Positions 36,897 through 47,188 are shown, counted from the first letter of the stretch. The stretch is DNA of 64,000 nt from Nitrospinaceae bacterium (GCA_024644405.1 JAHELC010000006.1:1-64000); one strand, 5' to 3'. Notes: a model not told the origin generated them from the letters alone. Made by a program: numbers and translations.

Positions 36897-37130
36897 TTAA
36901 TTGGTGTGCTTGTTGATATAGCTGATTGCGTGTTCCACGGTAACGATCTTTTCGGCATCCTCATCCGGGATTTCAATTTCAAAGGCTTCTTCCAAAGCCA
37001 TGACCAATTCCACGATATCCAGTGAATCGGCTCCCAGATCATCGATAAACGCCGCAGTTCCTGTTACCTGCTTTTCATCTACTCCCAACTGATCTACGAT
37101 TATTTCTTTTACTTTATCTTCCACAGACAT
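36897..37130 (-). CDS. acpP: Acyl carrier protein
   Basis: 77 residues, strongly acidic. The phosphopantetheine serine is in [10 protein letters not shown] (S36-type position), and the four-helix pattern is complete. It carries growing fatty acyl chains for the Fab enzymes and PlsX. Located between fabG and fabF. Confidence 0.97.
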   Translation of the reverse strand: MSVEDKVKEIIVDQLGVDEKQVTGTAAFIDDLGADSLDIVELVMALEEAFEIEIPDEDAEKIVTVEHAISYINKHTN

Positions 37131-37152
37131 AATTTATACGCTCCTCAATAGG

Positions 37153-37893
37153 TCACATTAACATCCCACCATTAATACCAATAACCTGGCCGGTTATATA
37201 ACTGGCCCGGTCTGAAACAAGAAAAGAAATACAATTGGCAATATCTTCGGGTAGACCCAGTCGAGCCAGCGGGATTTGCTCGATGAGCCGATCACGAACT
37301 TTTTCATCCAACACCTGGGTCATGGCGGTATCGATAAAACCCGGGGCAATTGCATTCACCCGGATCCCTCGAGTAGCCACCTCCCTGGCCGTGGTCTTGG
37401 TGAGCCCAATCAATCCCGCCTTGGAAGCCGAGTAATTGGCCTGCCCCGCGTTGCCCATCAAACCGACAATGGAAGCCACGTTGACGATGGAGCCGCTCTT
37501 CTGCTTCATCATCTGTTTGACGGCCTGCTGGCTGCACAAAAAGGAACCCTTGAGATTGATAGCAAGCACCAAATCCCAATCGGCTTCCTTCATCCGCATC
37601 AGCAAACCGTCGCGGGTGATCCCGGCGTTGTTCACCAGGATATCTACCAGTTTAAATTCTTTGGAGACAGAATCAAAACATTTTTGAACCGCCCCGGCGT
37701 CTGTTACGTTCAATTCCACGGCGGAGGCGGAGCCGCCACTCTTTTTGATTTCATCTGCCGATTTATCAGCACCTTCCAGATTGACATCGCCTAGAATTAC
37801 ATGGGCACCCTGCCGCGCCAGTTCTTCCCCAACGATCTTTCCAATGCCCTGTGCGCCCCCCGTCACCAGGGCAACTTTATCCTTAAGCTCCAT
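37153..37893 (-). CDS. fabG: 3-oxoacyl-ACP reductase FabG
   Basis: 246 residues, SDR fold. The NADP loop is TGGAQGIG (about 11-18), NNAG follows near 88, and the catalytic Ser, Tyr and Lys are in NVASIVG and YSASKAGLIG. The final IDTAMTQVL and ITGQVIGINGGM are typical of FabG. Reduces 3-oxoacyl-ACP to 3-hydroxyacyl-ACP. In the fab operon. Confidence 0.96.
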   Translation of the reverse strand: MELKDKVALVTGGAQGIGKIVGEELARQGAHVILGDVNLEGADKSADEIKKSGGSASAVELNVTDAGAVQKCFDSVSKEFKLVDILVNNAGITRDGLLMRMKEADWDLVLAINLKGSFLCSQQAVKQMMKQKSGSIVNVASIVGLMGNAGQANYSASKAGLIGLTKTTAREVATRGIRVNAIAPGFIDTAMTQVLDEKVRDRLIEQIPLARLGLPEDIANCISFLVSDRASYITGQVIGINGGMLM

Positions 37894-37913
37894 CGATCAC
37901 CTTAATTGACAGA

Positions 37914-38852
37914 TTACCCTTTTAGCCCCGCAATTGTTTTTTTCAGGGACTCCTGATCACCCACCTGGTAACAATCAACGCTTTTATCGAACCGTCTCAT
38001 CAATCCCGACAATACTTTTCCGGTTCCAATTTCCACGATTGCCTGAATTCCCTGATCAACCATATATTGCATGGTTTCCAGCCAGCGAACCGGAGAGCAG
38101 ACCTGCCGGACCAGAGCTTGCCGCGCATCGCTTCCTTTGGAAATAGGTTTGGCTTCAACATTGGAAATGATCGGAACTTTCAAGTCCTGAAAATCGGTTC
38201 GCTCCAATTCATCCCGCAGTTTGAGTTCCGCCGGCTTCATCAAAGAGCAGTGAAAGGGGGCGCTGACCGGCAACAGAACGGATTTTTTGGCACCCGCCTG
38301 TTTTGCGTTTTCGGAAACGATTTCCACTGCTTCCTTATGACCTGCGATGACTATTTGCTCTGGACTGTTCAGATTGGCCGGTTGAACGACTTTTCCGTTC
38401 GTGGAGATATCGTTGCAGAGTTCCTGGATTTTCTCCAAGGGCAAGCCAATGATTGCCGCCATGCCGCCGACCCCAACCGGTACGGCTTCCTGCATGAAAC
38501 GGCCCCGTTGACGAACCAAATGCACGGCATCCCGAAACTGGAGAGCTCCCGCCGCAACCAGCGCGGAAAATTCACCCAAGCTATGGCCTGCCGCCATTAC
38601 AAAATCTATATCATGCTCTTTTAATCTTTTCAAGGCAATACTACTATGGATCAACAACGCCGGTTGCGTGTTCTCGGTCAACTTCAAAGCCTCTTCCGGA
38701 CCGTTGAAACAAATGTCGGCGATGTCCTGCCCCAGCACCTCGCAGGCTTCGTCAAACATCGCCCGGCACTCGGCATCCGAATCATAAAAGTCTTTACCCA
38801 TTCCCACAAACTGGGATCCCTGACCGGGAAATAAAAAAGCCGTCTTTACCAT
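37914..38852 (-). CDS. fabD: Malonyl-CoA:ACP transacylase FabD
   Basis: 312 residues. The start FLFPGQGSQFVGMG and the nucleophile serine in AAGHSLGEFSAL (about S92) are diagnostic, with the catalytic histidine in SAPFHCSLM. It loads malonyl units on ACP. Its start overlaps the end of fabH by 7 bases. Confidence 0.97.
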   Translation of the reverse strand: MVKTAFLFPGQGSQFVGMGKDFYDSDAECRAMFDEACEVLGQDIADICFNGPEEALKLTENTQPALLIHSSIALKRLKEHDIDFVMAAGHSLGEFSALVAAGALQFRDAVHLVRQRGRFMQEAVPVGVGGMAAIIGLPLEKIQELCNDISTNGKVVQPANLNSPEQIVIAGHKEAVEIVSENAKQAGAKKSVLLPVSAPFHCSLMKPAELKLRDELERTDFQDLKVPIISNVEAKPISKGSDARQALVRQVCSPVRWLETMQYMVDQGIQAIVEIGTGKVLSGLMRRFDKSVDCYQVGDQESLKKTIAGLKG

Positions 38853-39847
38853 CGTATCGCCGCTGCCCCCCAGGTTATGCCCGCACCTAAAACGGTCAGC
38901 AGACTCAAAGCTCCCGGTTGAAGTCTTCCCGATTCACGCGCTTCATGAAGAGCAATGGGAATGGAAGCTGCACTGGTGTTTCCGTATTTATGAATATTGA
39001 TAAAAAATTTATCGATATTCATTTTCAATTTTGCAGACACGGTTTCGATAATCCTGCGGTTGGCCTGATGAGGAATCACCATATCCACGTCCTCGGGAGA
39101 CAGCCCATTGAATTCCAGGCATTCCCTTGAGACTTGACTCATACGCTTCACCGCCATTTTGAAGGTCGACTGCCCTGCCATTTTCAAACAGTACATTTTA
39201 TTGTCGACGGCTTCGTGGTTCACCGGTTCCCTGCCGATGCCGCCGGGCACGATCAACATATCGGAATGATTGCCATCGGAATAGATGTGGGAAGAGAGAA
39301 TCCCTATCGGCTCTTTTTTTTCGACCCGCTTGATAATAACCGCGCCGGCACCGTCACCGAATAAAACACAGGTCTTGCGGTCGGTCCAGTCCATAATCCG
39401 GGAATTGACCTCGGCGCCGATCACCATGACTTTTTCATACCGTCCGCTTTTGATGTATTGCTCGGCAATCGACAATCCAAACACAAACCCGGAACACACG
39501 GCGGAGATGTCATAGGCAGCGGCCCTGGACGCGCCGAGGTTCTTTTGCACAAAACAGGCGGTTGAAGGATAAAGCACATCCGGGGTGGAGGTGCAGACGA
39601 TGATCATATCCAGCTCATCCGGGGACATCCCTGCGGCATTCAACGCATTTTTTGCCGCATGCGCACCCAAGGTGGAGGCGGATTCATCCTTACGGGCAAT
39701 CCTTCTCTCCTGAATACCCGTGCGTGTCCGGATCCACTCATCCGAAGTATCCAGAGTTTTTTCCAGGTCTGCATTGGTCAGAACTGTTTCGGGAACGTAA
39801 AGACCGGTTCCTACAATTTCAGCCTGGTAGAGTGAAAGTTTTTTCAT
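38846..39847 (-). CDS. fabH: Beta-ketoacyl-ACP synthase III FabH
   Basis: 333 residues. Catalytic cysteine in ISAVCSGFVFG (about C118), histidine in IPHQANRRI (about H254-265 region), and the asparagine in YGNTSAASIP. It starts fatty-acid synthesis by condensing an acyl-CoA with malonyl-ACP. It overlaps fabD by 7 bases and lies 42 bases after plsX. Confidence 0.97.
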   Translation of the reverse strand: MKKLSLYQAEIVGTGLYVPETVLTNADLEKTLDTSDEWIRTRTGIQERRIARKDESASTLGAHAAKNALNAAGMSPDELDMIIVCTSTPDVLYPSTACFVQKNLGASRAAAYDISAVCSGFVFGLSIAEQYIKSGRYEKVMVIGAEVNSRIMDWTDRKTCVLFGDGAGAVIIKRVEKKEPIGILSSHIYSDGNHSDMLIVPGGIGREPVNHEAVDNKMYCLKMAGQSTFKMAVKRMSQVSRECLEFNGLSPEDVDMVIPHQANRRIIETVSAKLKMNIDKFFINIHKYGNTSAASIPIALHEARESGRLQPGALSLLTVLGAGITWGAAAIRW

Positions 39848-39889
39848 GCGCTAATCAAGTTGGGTGATTTAACTCTAAGGATTGGACGG

Positions 39890-41011
39890 TTAATTTTTTG
39901 AAGGATCAGAAGTTTCCTCGGAAACTTCGGCATCTTCGGATTCTTTACGCTCTTTAGTATCATCATCCGATCCGGTAACAATCTCCTTAATATGTTGCCA
40001 GAGCGACCCTCCTCCGTCCAGATTGTATTCAATGTCCTCACAAATATGCTCATTGATCTTTTTTTCAACAAACTTGTGTGCCTGATAAATAGCATTTTTA
40101 ATGGCTTTGGGACTCGAACTGCCGTGGGCAATAATACACACGCCATTGATTCCCAGAAGCGGCGCCCCTCCCTTTTCCGAATAATCGACTTTCTTCTTCA
40201 GCTCAGCCAAATGAGGTTTCAACAACATGTAACTCAGCTTGGTGGTCATCCCCGTCTTAAAGAGGTCTTTCAGACTGCCACCGATCATCTCGGCCAAACT
40301 CTCGCTGATTTTGAGCGCCACGTTACCGGTAAAACCGTCGCACACAATAACGTCGGCGTTGCCCCGGTAAACTTCTTTCCCCTCAATATTGCCGATAAAA
40401 TTGATATGGCTTTTCTTGAGAAGTTTGAAAGCTTCTTTCGTAGTCTCGTTGCCTTTACCATCCTCTTCGCCGATACTCAGCAGTCCGATTCCGGGATTAT
40501 CGTTTCCCAGAATGTATTTGGCATAGGCGTGGCCCATGATTCCAAATTGAAACAGCTGGTTGGTTTTGCAATCCACATTGGCGCCGGCATCCAGAAGAAT
40601 TGAAGTGCCTTTGGCCGTTGGCAGTTGAATCGCAATAGCAGGACGATCCACACCCTTCAAAGGCCGTAAAATGATAGTAGAAAAGGCAAGCACCGCACCG
40701 GTGTTGCCGGCACTGACGAATGCAGAAGCTTCGCCCTTTTTAACCAGTTCAACTCCAATTTTGATGGAGGACTTTTTCTTGGATCGGATCACCTTGCTGG
40801 GAACGTCATGCATCTCGACGACTTCATCCGCGTGCTCTACTTCAATGCCCAGCTGTTTCCAGTCTTCGTATTTCTCCAGCTCCTGATGTACCCGATGCGA
40901 AATACCCGTGAGGATAATAGGAATCTCAAATTCCCGTGCCGCCAACACAGCCCCTTCAACAATGGCCTCTGGAGCATGGTCTCCCCCCATTGCGTCAACA
41001 GCAATTTTCAT
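39890..41011 (-). CDS. plsX: Phosphate acyltransferase PlsX
   Basis: 373 residues. The start IAVDAMGGDHAPEAIVEGA and later VSAGNTGAVLA and GFTGNVALK are PlsX hallmarks. It makes acyl-phosphate from acyl-ACP for phosphatidic acid synthesis. The C-terminal ~30 residues are an extra acidic tail (DDDTKERKESEDAE). Positioned between rpmF and fabH as in many bacteria. Confidence 0.96.
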   Translation of the reverse strand: MKIAVDAMGGDHAPEAIVEGAVLAAREFEIPIILTGISHRVHQELEKYEDWKQLGIEVEHADEVVEMHDVPSKVIRSKKKSSIKIGVELVKKGEASAFVSAGNTGAVLAFSTIILRPLKGVDRPAIAIQLPTAKGTSILLDAGANVDCKTNQLFQFGIMGHAYAKYILGNDNPGIGLLSIGEEDGKGNETTKEAFKLLKKSHINFIGNIEGKEVYRGNADVIVCDGFTGNVALKISESLAEMIGGSLKDLFKTGMTTKLSYMLLKPHLAELKKKVDYSEKGGAPLLGINGVCIIAHGSSSPKAIKNAIYQAHKFVEKKINEHICEDIEYNLDGGGSLWQHIKEIVTGSDDDTKERKESEDAEVSEETSDPSKN

Positions 41012-41196
41012 TTTCGATTTTCTTCCTCCGGAAGGTTCAAAGGGGATCCGCCAATTGTCTTTTCAGGATGAAATTGGAGGAATTGAGGTTAACAAAAAAT
41101 TTGAGTCCGGCAGTTTATTCGGGATATGGTGATACCCTTTTCAATGGTTGAAATTCAAATAAACCGGTCGACCAGGATTGGAATCAAAAGACCTGC

Positions 41197-41379
41197 TTAG
41201 ACTGCTTCAACCTCTAAAATTTCTTTATCCTTGTAGTATCCACAGTGAGGACAAACATGGTGAGGCCGTTTAATTTCGTGGCATTGAGGACATTCGCCAT
41301 AAGCCGGAACACTTAAATGATCATGTGAACGTCTCATACCTTTTTTTGATTTGGATGTTTTTTTCTTGGGTACTGGCAT
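41197..41379 (-). CDS. rpmF: 50S ribosomal protein L32
   Basis: 60 residues. It begins [20 protein letters not shown] and has four cysteines in a CPQC...CPHC zinc ribbon. It lies between the yceD-type gene and plsX, the typical location. Confidence 0.97.
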   Translation of the reverse strand: MPVPKKKTSKSKKGMRRSHDHLSVPAYGECPQCHEIKRPHHVCPHCGYYKDKEILEVEAV

Positions 41380-41396
41380 GCTGATTTCCTTAAAAG

Positions 41397-41936
41397 CTAT
41401 TTCAGTTTATCTTTCAACGTTTTTAAAACGGCCAATCGTGGGTCGATTGAATCCTTATCCGAACACTGACAATTTTTTTTGTTTCGATTTACCCCGCACT
41501 GCGAGCATATCCCCAGGCAATCCTCCCGGCATAACCTTGCCAGAGGCAGACTCAACATCATCTGGTCGTACACGGCCTGGGTTAAATCAATCCGTCCATC
41601 GGAGTAGTACTCGACTTCGATGTCCGAAGTATGGAGCTCAATATCCGTATCCTGGCTTCCGGCCTCTTGACCGGGCACATAACGGGATGAAACCCTGGAC
41701 CGGATCTGATATTTCAGCGGCTCCAGACAGCGGGAACAAATCATTTCCATTTCCGTGGAAACGCTTCCCTTAAGTAAGACTTCACGGCCCACCTTCGAAA
41801 GACTTCCCTGCACGTGAACGTCTTTTCTTAAAACCCCTTCTTCCGGATCAACCTTAAAATAATCCGGCTTTTCCTGGAGATCAAAAACATATTCCTCGTC
41901 ATCCGGAATATCATCAAAATTTATGACCAAACTCAT
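41397..41936 (-). CDS. YceD/DUF177 family protein
   Basis: 179 residues. The family signature is the C-terminal zinc-like cluster with [21 protein letters not shown], and a CSRCL motif in the middle. YceD is tied to 23S rRNA processing and to L32 assembly. It precedes rpmF by 17 bases. Confidence 0.92.
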   Translation of the reverse strand: MSLVINFDDIPDDEEYVFDLQEKPDYFKVDPEEGVLRKDVHVQGSLSKVGREVLLKGSVSTEMEMICSRCLEPLKYQIRSRVSSRYVPGQEAGSQDTDIELHTSDIEVEYYSDGRIDLTQAVYDQMMLSLPLARLCREDCLGICSQCGVNRNKKNCQCSDKDSIDPRLAVLKTLKDKLK

Positions 41937-42007
41937 GGTCGACCCGCTGATTCGAAAGGCATCATGAATACTTAAAATGTGTCACGCGTAAAGGCGGGTA
42001 AGGTACT

Positions 42008-42031
42008 AAAAATACTAGCTTTAATAAGCTA
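42008..42031 (-). terminator. Possible terminator after the Xer gene
   Basis: TAGCTT at 42016-42021 pairs with AAGCTA at 42026-42031 around a 4-base loop. On the minus strand a run of five T follows. A weak 6-bp stem. Confidence 0.4.
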
Positions 42032-42066
42032 AAGAGTCAAGGGAAAATTAAGCCTTCAATCCCCAA

Positions 42067-42945
42067 TCAGGACCGGGGATGACACTTGTCAAATACTTCT
42101 CTCATCCTCTCTTGTACCACATGCGTATAGATTTGAGTGGTGGAAATGTCCGAATGCCCCAACATTTGCTGAACCGAGCGCAAATCGGCCCCTCTCTCCA
42201 GGAGATGGGTCGCAAAAGCGTGCCGCAACGTGTGCGGGGAGACGGGTGCCGAAATATTAGCCTTGAGGACATATTGTTTCAGGATTTTCCAGAAGGCCTG
42301 CCGGGTCATGGGCATTTTGCGCCGGGATATGAATAGCGCGGGGAGGCTTTTATTTTTAAGCAGCTTGGGACGGCTTTGTTCCATATAAACCTTTAAATAA
42401 GTTTGGGCCACCTCTCCCAGCGGAATCACCCGCTCCTTGCCGCCTTTGCCGTAGGAGCGAACAAAACCGACCTCCAGATTCAGATCGTTCAATTCCAAAG
42501 ATATCAACTCACTGACCCGTACCCCGGTGGCATACAAGACTTCCAGCATGGCTTTGTCCCTGATCCCCAGCGGGGTCTCGGTATCCGGCTGATTTAAAAG
42601 AGATTCCACCTCATTCAAGGTAAGGGTATGGGGCAACTTGCGCCAGATTTTCGGGGTCTCTAGGGTCTCCACCGGGTTCTCCTTAATCAAGCTTTCCCCA
42701 ACCAGGTATTTGAAAAACGATTTCAGGGAGGACAGAGATCGCGCAATGGAACGGGAAGAAAGACCCAGATTGTGCAGACTCAAAAGAAACTCTCGAATGT
42801 CCGACGGGGTGACAGACCTTAACGATGTCCTCGGCTGGAAGGCAACAAACCGCAAAATATCCCGACGGTACCCATCCACCGTATTCGGCGAGTGCCGTTT
42901 CTCGACAAACAAATGCTCGGTAAATTCCCGGACCAGCTCTTCCAT
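42067..42945 (-). CDS. Tyrosine recombinase XerC/XerD
   Basis: 292 residues from ATG 42945, where the family N-terminus begins; the frame extends 20 codons further. The SAM-like core-binding domain (RHSPNTVDGYRRDILRF) is followed by a catalytic domain with the Arg in ATGVRVSELISL, Lys in GKGGKERVIPLG, HTLRHAFATHLL, LGHSDISTTQIYTHV, giving the full RKHRHY set. It resolves chromosome dimers at dif. XerC and XerD are not separable here. It lies alone before the yceD-rpmF cluster. Confidence 0.92.
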   Translation of the reverse strand: MEELVREFTEHLFVEKRHSPNTVDGYRRDILRFVAFQPRTSLRSVTPSDIREFLLSLHNLGLSSRSIARSLSSLKSFFKYLVGESLIKENPVETLETPKIWRKLPHTLTLNEVESLLNQPDTETPLGIRDKAMLEVLYATGVRVSELISLELNDLNLEVGFVRSYGKGGKERVIPLGEVAQTYLKVYMEQSRPKLLKNKSLPALFISRRKMPMTRQAFWKILKQYVLKANISAPVSPHTLRHAFATHLLERGADLRSVQQMLGHSDISTTQIYTHVVQERMREVFDKCHPRS

Positions 42946-43121
42946 TTCGAAACCACATAAGGGTTTAATTATCAATAATTTATGATAAAATCTTTGAATA
43001 ATCAATGAAATAATCGGCTCCCAGGAAAATTTGCCGAATAGTATGAAATCAGTTAGAATTACGCCAGCCTGTCAGCTGAACCGTTCATCTTCTGAATCAA
43101 CCACCCACAAGAAAGACCGAT

Positions 43122-44114
43122 ATGGAACGCATCACGCTTATTCAACACCTGCGGCGGCGCCAGAATATGGCCGAGGGAGCGACCGGGGAATTTACCAGCC
43201 TGATGATGGAAATCCTGGTGGCGGCCAAGTTTGTCTCGCTGCAGGTGAATAACGCGGGTTTGGGTGAAAATATCCTGGGATTGACGGGCCGGGTCAACAT
43301 CCAGGGCGAAGAAGTGCAAAAACTGGATGAGTACGCTAATGAAATTTTCACCAAATTGCTGGGAAATTCCGGTCTCATTTGCGCCATTACCTCGGAGGAA
43401 TACGACAAGCCGGTGATCATTCCTCCCGATCGGGCGGGAAAATATGTGTTCACGATGGACCCACTGGACGGTTCGTCCAACATCGACGTCAACGTCAGCA
43501 TCGGCACCATTTTTTCCATCTATCGCAAACAAAGTCCCGGCAAGGAAGTCACCGATGACGATCTGCTCCAAAAAGGATCGCAACAAGTGGCGTCCGGCTA
43601 CATTGTTTACGGTTCCAGCACGATGTTCGTTTACTCTTCCGGCGAAGGCGTTCATGGCTTCACCCTTGACCCGTCGCTGGGCGAGTTTTTCCTGTCGCAC
43701 GGCGATATCAAAATTCCGGAATCCGGTTCCACTTACAGCATCAACGAGGGCAATATTGAAACCTGGGAAGAGTCCCAGAAAAATCTCGTCGACTACATGA
43801 AAGAAAGGGATAAGGCAACCCAGAGGCCCTACAAGTTGAGATACATCGGTTCTCTTGTTTCGGATTTCCACCGCACTCTCCTCAAGGGTGGAATTTTTAT
43901 GTACCCGGGCGACCAGAAAAATCCCCAGGGAAAATTGCGTTACGCTTTCGAGGCGGCACCTCTGGCATTTATCGTGGAACACGCCGGCGGCAAAGCAACG
44001 AACGGGCAAACCCGGATTCTGGATCTCCAACCTTCGGAAATCCATCAAAGGACTCCCCTCTTCATTGGAAGCACCCGCGAGGTGGAACTGGTTGACCGAT
44101 TCCTCAAAAAATAA
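43122..44114 (+). CDS. fbp: Fructose-1,6-bisphosphatase class I
   Basis: 330 residues. The metal motif DPLDGSSNIDVNVSIGTIF (about 112-130) is diagnostic, with YVFTMDPLDG just before and the substrate site near KLRYIGSLVSDFHRTLLKGG. It makes fructose 6-phosphate in gluconeogenesis and in CO2-fixing cycles. It precedes hisS by 31 bases on the same strand. Long open frames on the other strand are shadows. Confidence 0.96.
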   Translation: MERITLIQHLRRRQNMAEGATGEFTSLMMEILVAAKFVSLQVNNAGLGENILGLTGRVNIQGEEVQKLDEYANEIFTKLLGNSGLICAITSEEYDKPVIIPPDRAGKYVFTMDPLDGSSNIDVNVSIGTIFSIYRKQSPGKEVTDDDLLQKGSQQVASGYIVYGSSTMFVYSSGEGVHGFTLDPSLGEFFLSHGDIKIPESGSTYSINEGNIETWEESQKNLVDYMKERDKATQRPYKLRYIGSLVSDFHRTLLKGGIFMYPGDQKNPQGKLRYAFEAAPLAFIVEHAGGKATNGQTRILDLQPSEIHQRTPLFIGSTREVELVDRFLKK

Positions 44115-44145
44115 TTTCTTACTCAAAGTTTAATCAATCGCGTTT

Positions 44146-45417
44146 ATGAAAATCAAAAGCGTCAAAGGCGTCAAGGATATCCTGCCCGGAGAAATAGAAA
44201 AATGGCAATGGGTGGAATCCGTGGCTCAGCAGATATTTTTCCGGTACGGCTTCAAGGAAATCCGTCCGCCTATTTTTGAATACACCAACCTCTTCAAAAG
44301 AAGCATCGGTGACACGACGGACATCGTGGAAAAAGAAATGTACACCTTCAAGGACAAAGGCGGTGAGGAGATCACCCTCCGGCCGGAAGGTACTGCTTCG
44401 GTCGTCCGTTCCTATATCGAACACAAAATGCACGGCCAGAATCCCTTGACCAAGTTGTATTACTTCGGCCCCATGTTCCGTTACGAACGGCCGCAAGCGG
44501 GACGGTTCCGCCAGTTTTATCAGATCGGCGTGGAAGCGATGGGATCACCCAGTCCCGCCATCGATGCGGAAGTGATGACGATGCTCATGGAATTTTTCAA
44601 GTTACTGGGCCTGAACGATCTGGAAATGCAGATCAACTCGTTGGGATGCAAGGTGTGCCGGCCGCAATACCGCGAAATCCTGAAAACCGCCATCAAGCCT
44701 CACTTGCAGGAGTTATGCACCAACTGCAACCAGCGCTACGAACGTAATCCTTTAAGAGTCCTCGACTGCAAAGTGGAGCGTGATGGTAAAATTGCCAAAG
44801 GACTTCCCAAGATCAAGGACCATCTCTGTGCTCAGTGCGAACAGGATTTTGCTGATGTTCAGAAACATCTGGATGCAGTCAATACATCTTATACAGTCAA
44901 CGATCAAATCGTACGTGGTCTCGATTATTACAATAAAACCTCATTCGAGGTGATTTCGAAAACCGGACTGGGGTCGCAAAATGCCGTCTGCGGCGGGGGC
45001 CGTTATGATTCGCTGGTGGAAGATTTCGATGGCCCTCCCACCCCCTGCTTCGGCTTCGCGCTCGGCATGGAACGCCTGATTTCCATTCTGCCGGATGAAA
45101 AACTTCAAGGTTTGGAACAACCTCCCGATGTCCACCTGGTTTGCCTCGGAGAAGAAGCGCAACAATTGGCCTTTCCCATCACGCATCAACTACGGGCTGT
45201 AGGCCTCTATGTGGAGCGTGAGATCGATGGCGGAAGCATGAAAAGCCAGATGCGCAAAGCCAACAAGCTGGCCAGCCGGTTTACGTTGATCATCGGAGAA
45301 GATGAAATTAAAAACCAGAGATACCTATTGAAAAATATGGATGGCGGGGAGCAATGGGAAGTGTCCGCGAATACTTTGGCGAAAGAAGTGCAATCCCGGC
45401 TTAAGTCATTTGATTAA
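44146..45417 (+). CDS. hisS: Histidyl-tRNA synthetase
   Basis: 423 residues. Class II motif 2 is MFRYERPQAGRFRQFYQIGVE (shown by FRYERPQAGR), the histidine motifs are VRGLDYYNKTSFEV and CGGGRYDSLV, and motif 3 is FGFALGMERL. A C-terminal anticodon-binding domain follows. It charges tRNA-His. Confidence 0.97.
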   Translation: MKIKSVKGVKDILPGEIEKWQWVESVAQQIFFRYGFKEIRPPIFEYTNLFKRSIGDTTDIVEKEMYTFKDKGGEEITLRPEGTASVVRSYIEHKMHGQNPLTKLYYFGPMFRYERPQAGRFRQFYQIGVEAMGSPSPAIDAEVMTMLMEFFKLLGLNDLEMQINSLGCKVCRPQYREILKTAIKPHLQELCTNCNQRYERNPLRVLDCKVERDGKIAKGLPKIKDHLCAQCEQDFADVQKHLDAVNTSYTVNDQIVRGLDYYNKTSFEVISKTGLGSQNAVCGGGRYDSLVEDFDGPPTPCFGFALGMERLISILPDEKLQGLEQPPDVHLVCLGEEAQQLAFPITHQLRAVGLYVEREIDGGSMKSQMRKANKLASRFTLIIGEDEIKNQRYLLKNMDGGEQWEVSANTLAKEVQSRLKSFD

Positions 45418-45503
45418 AAGCCTGTTAGGGAGTTGCGGACCGAAAATGATGGATTGACTCCCCTAGAATCCCCATGCTAAGTTTTAGTTCCAAGGGAGGT
45501 TTT

Positions 45504-45932
45504 ATGGCCGCTGACGAACACGAAGTTCTTGAAAATTATATTACCCAGCACAACCTGAAAATCACCAAGCAGAGACGCGCCGTGCTGGAAGCGTTTCTGG
45601 GCAGTGAGGAACATCTCAGCGCTGAAGAGCTTTACAAAATGGTATCGGCCAAAGAACCCAAGATCGGCCTGGCCACGGTGTACCGGACTCTCGCCCTGTT
45701 GACCGAAAGCGGACTCGCCGCTGAGCTGGATTTCGGTGATGGCCAGAAACGCTACGAGCACAATTACGAACACGCCCACCACGATCACATGATCTGCACC
45801 CAATGCGGCAAGATCATCGAATTCCAAAATTCCATGATCGAGAAATTACAGGAAGACGTCGCCAGGGAACACGGCTTCGAAATGACCACCCACAAACTCG
45901 ACATGTTCGGCATCTGCAAAGATTGTCGTTAA
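45504..45932 (+). CDS. fur: Fur family transcriptional regulator
   Basis: 142 residues from ATG 45504, because AAGGGAGG lies 5-6 bases before it while the upstream ATG at 45474 has no site. The HTH part has KITKQRRAVLEAFL and GLATVYRTLALLTESGLAAEL. The metal region has HAHHDHMICTQCGKIIEF and a C-terminal CKDC. The HHDHMIC layout is typical of Fur and related metal sensors. A Fur-like box lies at the FTR1 promoter. Zur or PerR cannot be fully excluded. Confidence 0.88.
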   Translation: MAADEHEVLENYITQHNLKITKQRRAVLEAFLGSEEHLSAEELYKMVSAKEPKIGLATVYRTLALLTESGLAAELDFGDGQKRYEHNYEHAHHDHMICTQCGKIIEFQNSMIEKLQEDVAREHGFEMTTHKLDMFGICKDCR

Positions 45933-45992
45933 CTTGTGTTCGAGTGGAAATTCCAGCGGACTTTCAAAATAGTCCAGAGGCAATTTAAAACA

Positions 45993-47153
45993 CTAAACCG
46001 GCCTTTCTTCCAGAACAACCTCCTTGTTAATATACTGGCCCTCTCTCCAAATTTTAAAATTCAATACCTCTCCGATTCGATGTTGGTTAACCTCATGTAC
46101 CAAGTCGTCCATGCTGTCTAGAGGCCTGCCGTTGATTTCAACAATAATGTCTCCACCCACCGGAAACCTTATATTTCCAAAAATCAGATTCGTGTGACCT
46201 CCTTTCAAACCTGCCTTATCCGCCGGGCCTCCCCTGATCACTTCTACTGCGATAACACCCTTGTCGAATTTCAAGTGAAGTGCCTCAGACAATTCCTTGC
46301 TCAAACCAAATCCCGAAATACCCACCCAGGGGTGAGCATATCTACCCGATGTAATGAGCTCCGCCGCCACCCTTTTTGCCCTATTAATGGGAATGGAGAA
46401 TCCAATACCTTGATAACCTCCGGAAAGGCTGAAAATTGCTGTATTGATTCCTATAACCTCCCCGTTAGAGTTAAGTAACGGTCCTCCTGAATTTCCAGGA
46501 TTAATTGCCGCGTCTGTTTGAATGAGATCGTATAAAATCCCTCCTTCGCGGTTTTGAATCTGCCTTTTAAGTGCACTGACAATACCAGAAGTCATGGTAT
46601 GGGAGAGCCCGAAAGGGTTACCGATGGCGATCGCCTTCTGTCCCACATGAATATTATCTGAATCTCCCAACCTGGCAATATCAGACACATAGCGGGGAGA
46701 TATTTTTATAACCGCCAAATCCGTCGCAGCATCTGTGCCGATCAAAACGGCTTCAACTTTTTTGTTATTGCCCAGCGTTACAATAATTTTTTGGGCCGAA
46801 CCAACCACATGGTTGTTGGTCAAGATATAACCGTCATCATCGATCACAAATCCCGAACCCTGGCCCTGCTGGGGAATGATCTGGTTCCAAAAGTTCATGG
46901 TCAACGTGGTTGCGGCAATATTGACAACCGACTCGTGGGTTTTTGCAAAAACTTCCGTAGTTACTTTTTCATCACTCGAAATAATACGAGGTTGCGCCTT
47001 GGCATCCGGCTCCCTCAAGAAATCGAGATCTTCAATAGCAGGGGGACCCAACAAGGCCAATTGAATACGATCCCATTGTGTAAACAAATAGGACAGTAAC
47101 AAAAGGACAAGGGTCCACAAAAAAAACTTCTTATTGAAGCCATCATCCAGCAT
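45993..47153 (-). CDS. HtrA/DegP-like serine protease with PDZ domain
   Basis: 386 residues. An N-terminal membrane helix (about 9-25) anchors it in the inner membrane. The triad is His in ILTNNHVVGS, Asp in DAATDLAVIKI and Ser in NPGNSGGPLL. One PDZ domain follows (about 290-380). It is a DegS/HtrA-type periplasmic quality-control protease. The single PDZ and the anchor recall DegS, but no rseA is adjacent. Confidence 0.93.
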   Translation of the reverse strand: MLDDGFNKKFFLWTLVLLLLSYLFTQWDRIQLALLGPPAIEDLDFLREPDAKAQPRIISSDEKVTTEVFAKTHESVVNIAATTLTMNFWNQIIPQQGQGSGFVIDDDGYILTNNHVVGSAQKIIVTLGNNKKVEAVLIGTDAATDLAVIKISPRYVSDIARLGDSDNIHVGQKAIAIGNPFGLSHTMTSGIVSALKRQIQNREGGILYDLIQTDAAINPGNSGGPLLNSNGEVIGINTAIFSLSGGYQGIGFSIPINRAKRVAAELITSGRYAHPWVGISGFGLSKELSEALHLKFDKGVIAVEVIRGGPADKAGLKGGHTNLIFGNIRFPVGGDIIVEINGRPLDSMDDLVHEVNQHRIGEVLNFKIWREGQYINKEVVLEERPV

Positions 47154-47188
47154 GACGCCACTTTCTATATTTTGGTTTGATTAATCCT

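Noticed and set aside
43059-44126. 355-codon open frame on the minus strand
   Set aside because: Antisense to fbp, which has full catalytic motifs; it is a shadow frame.
45428-45475. Imperfect inverted repeat GGGAGT ... ACTCCC before the Fur-family gene
   Set aside because: The loop is over 20 bases and the stem has a bulge; too weak to call an operator or terminator.
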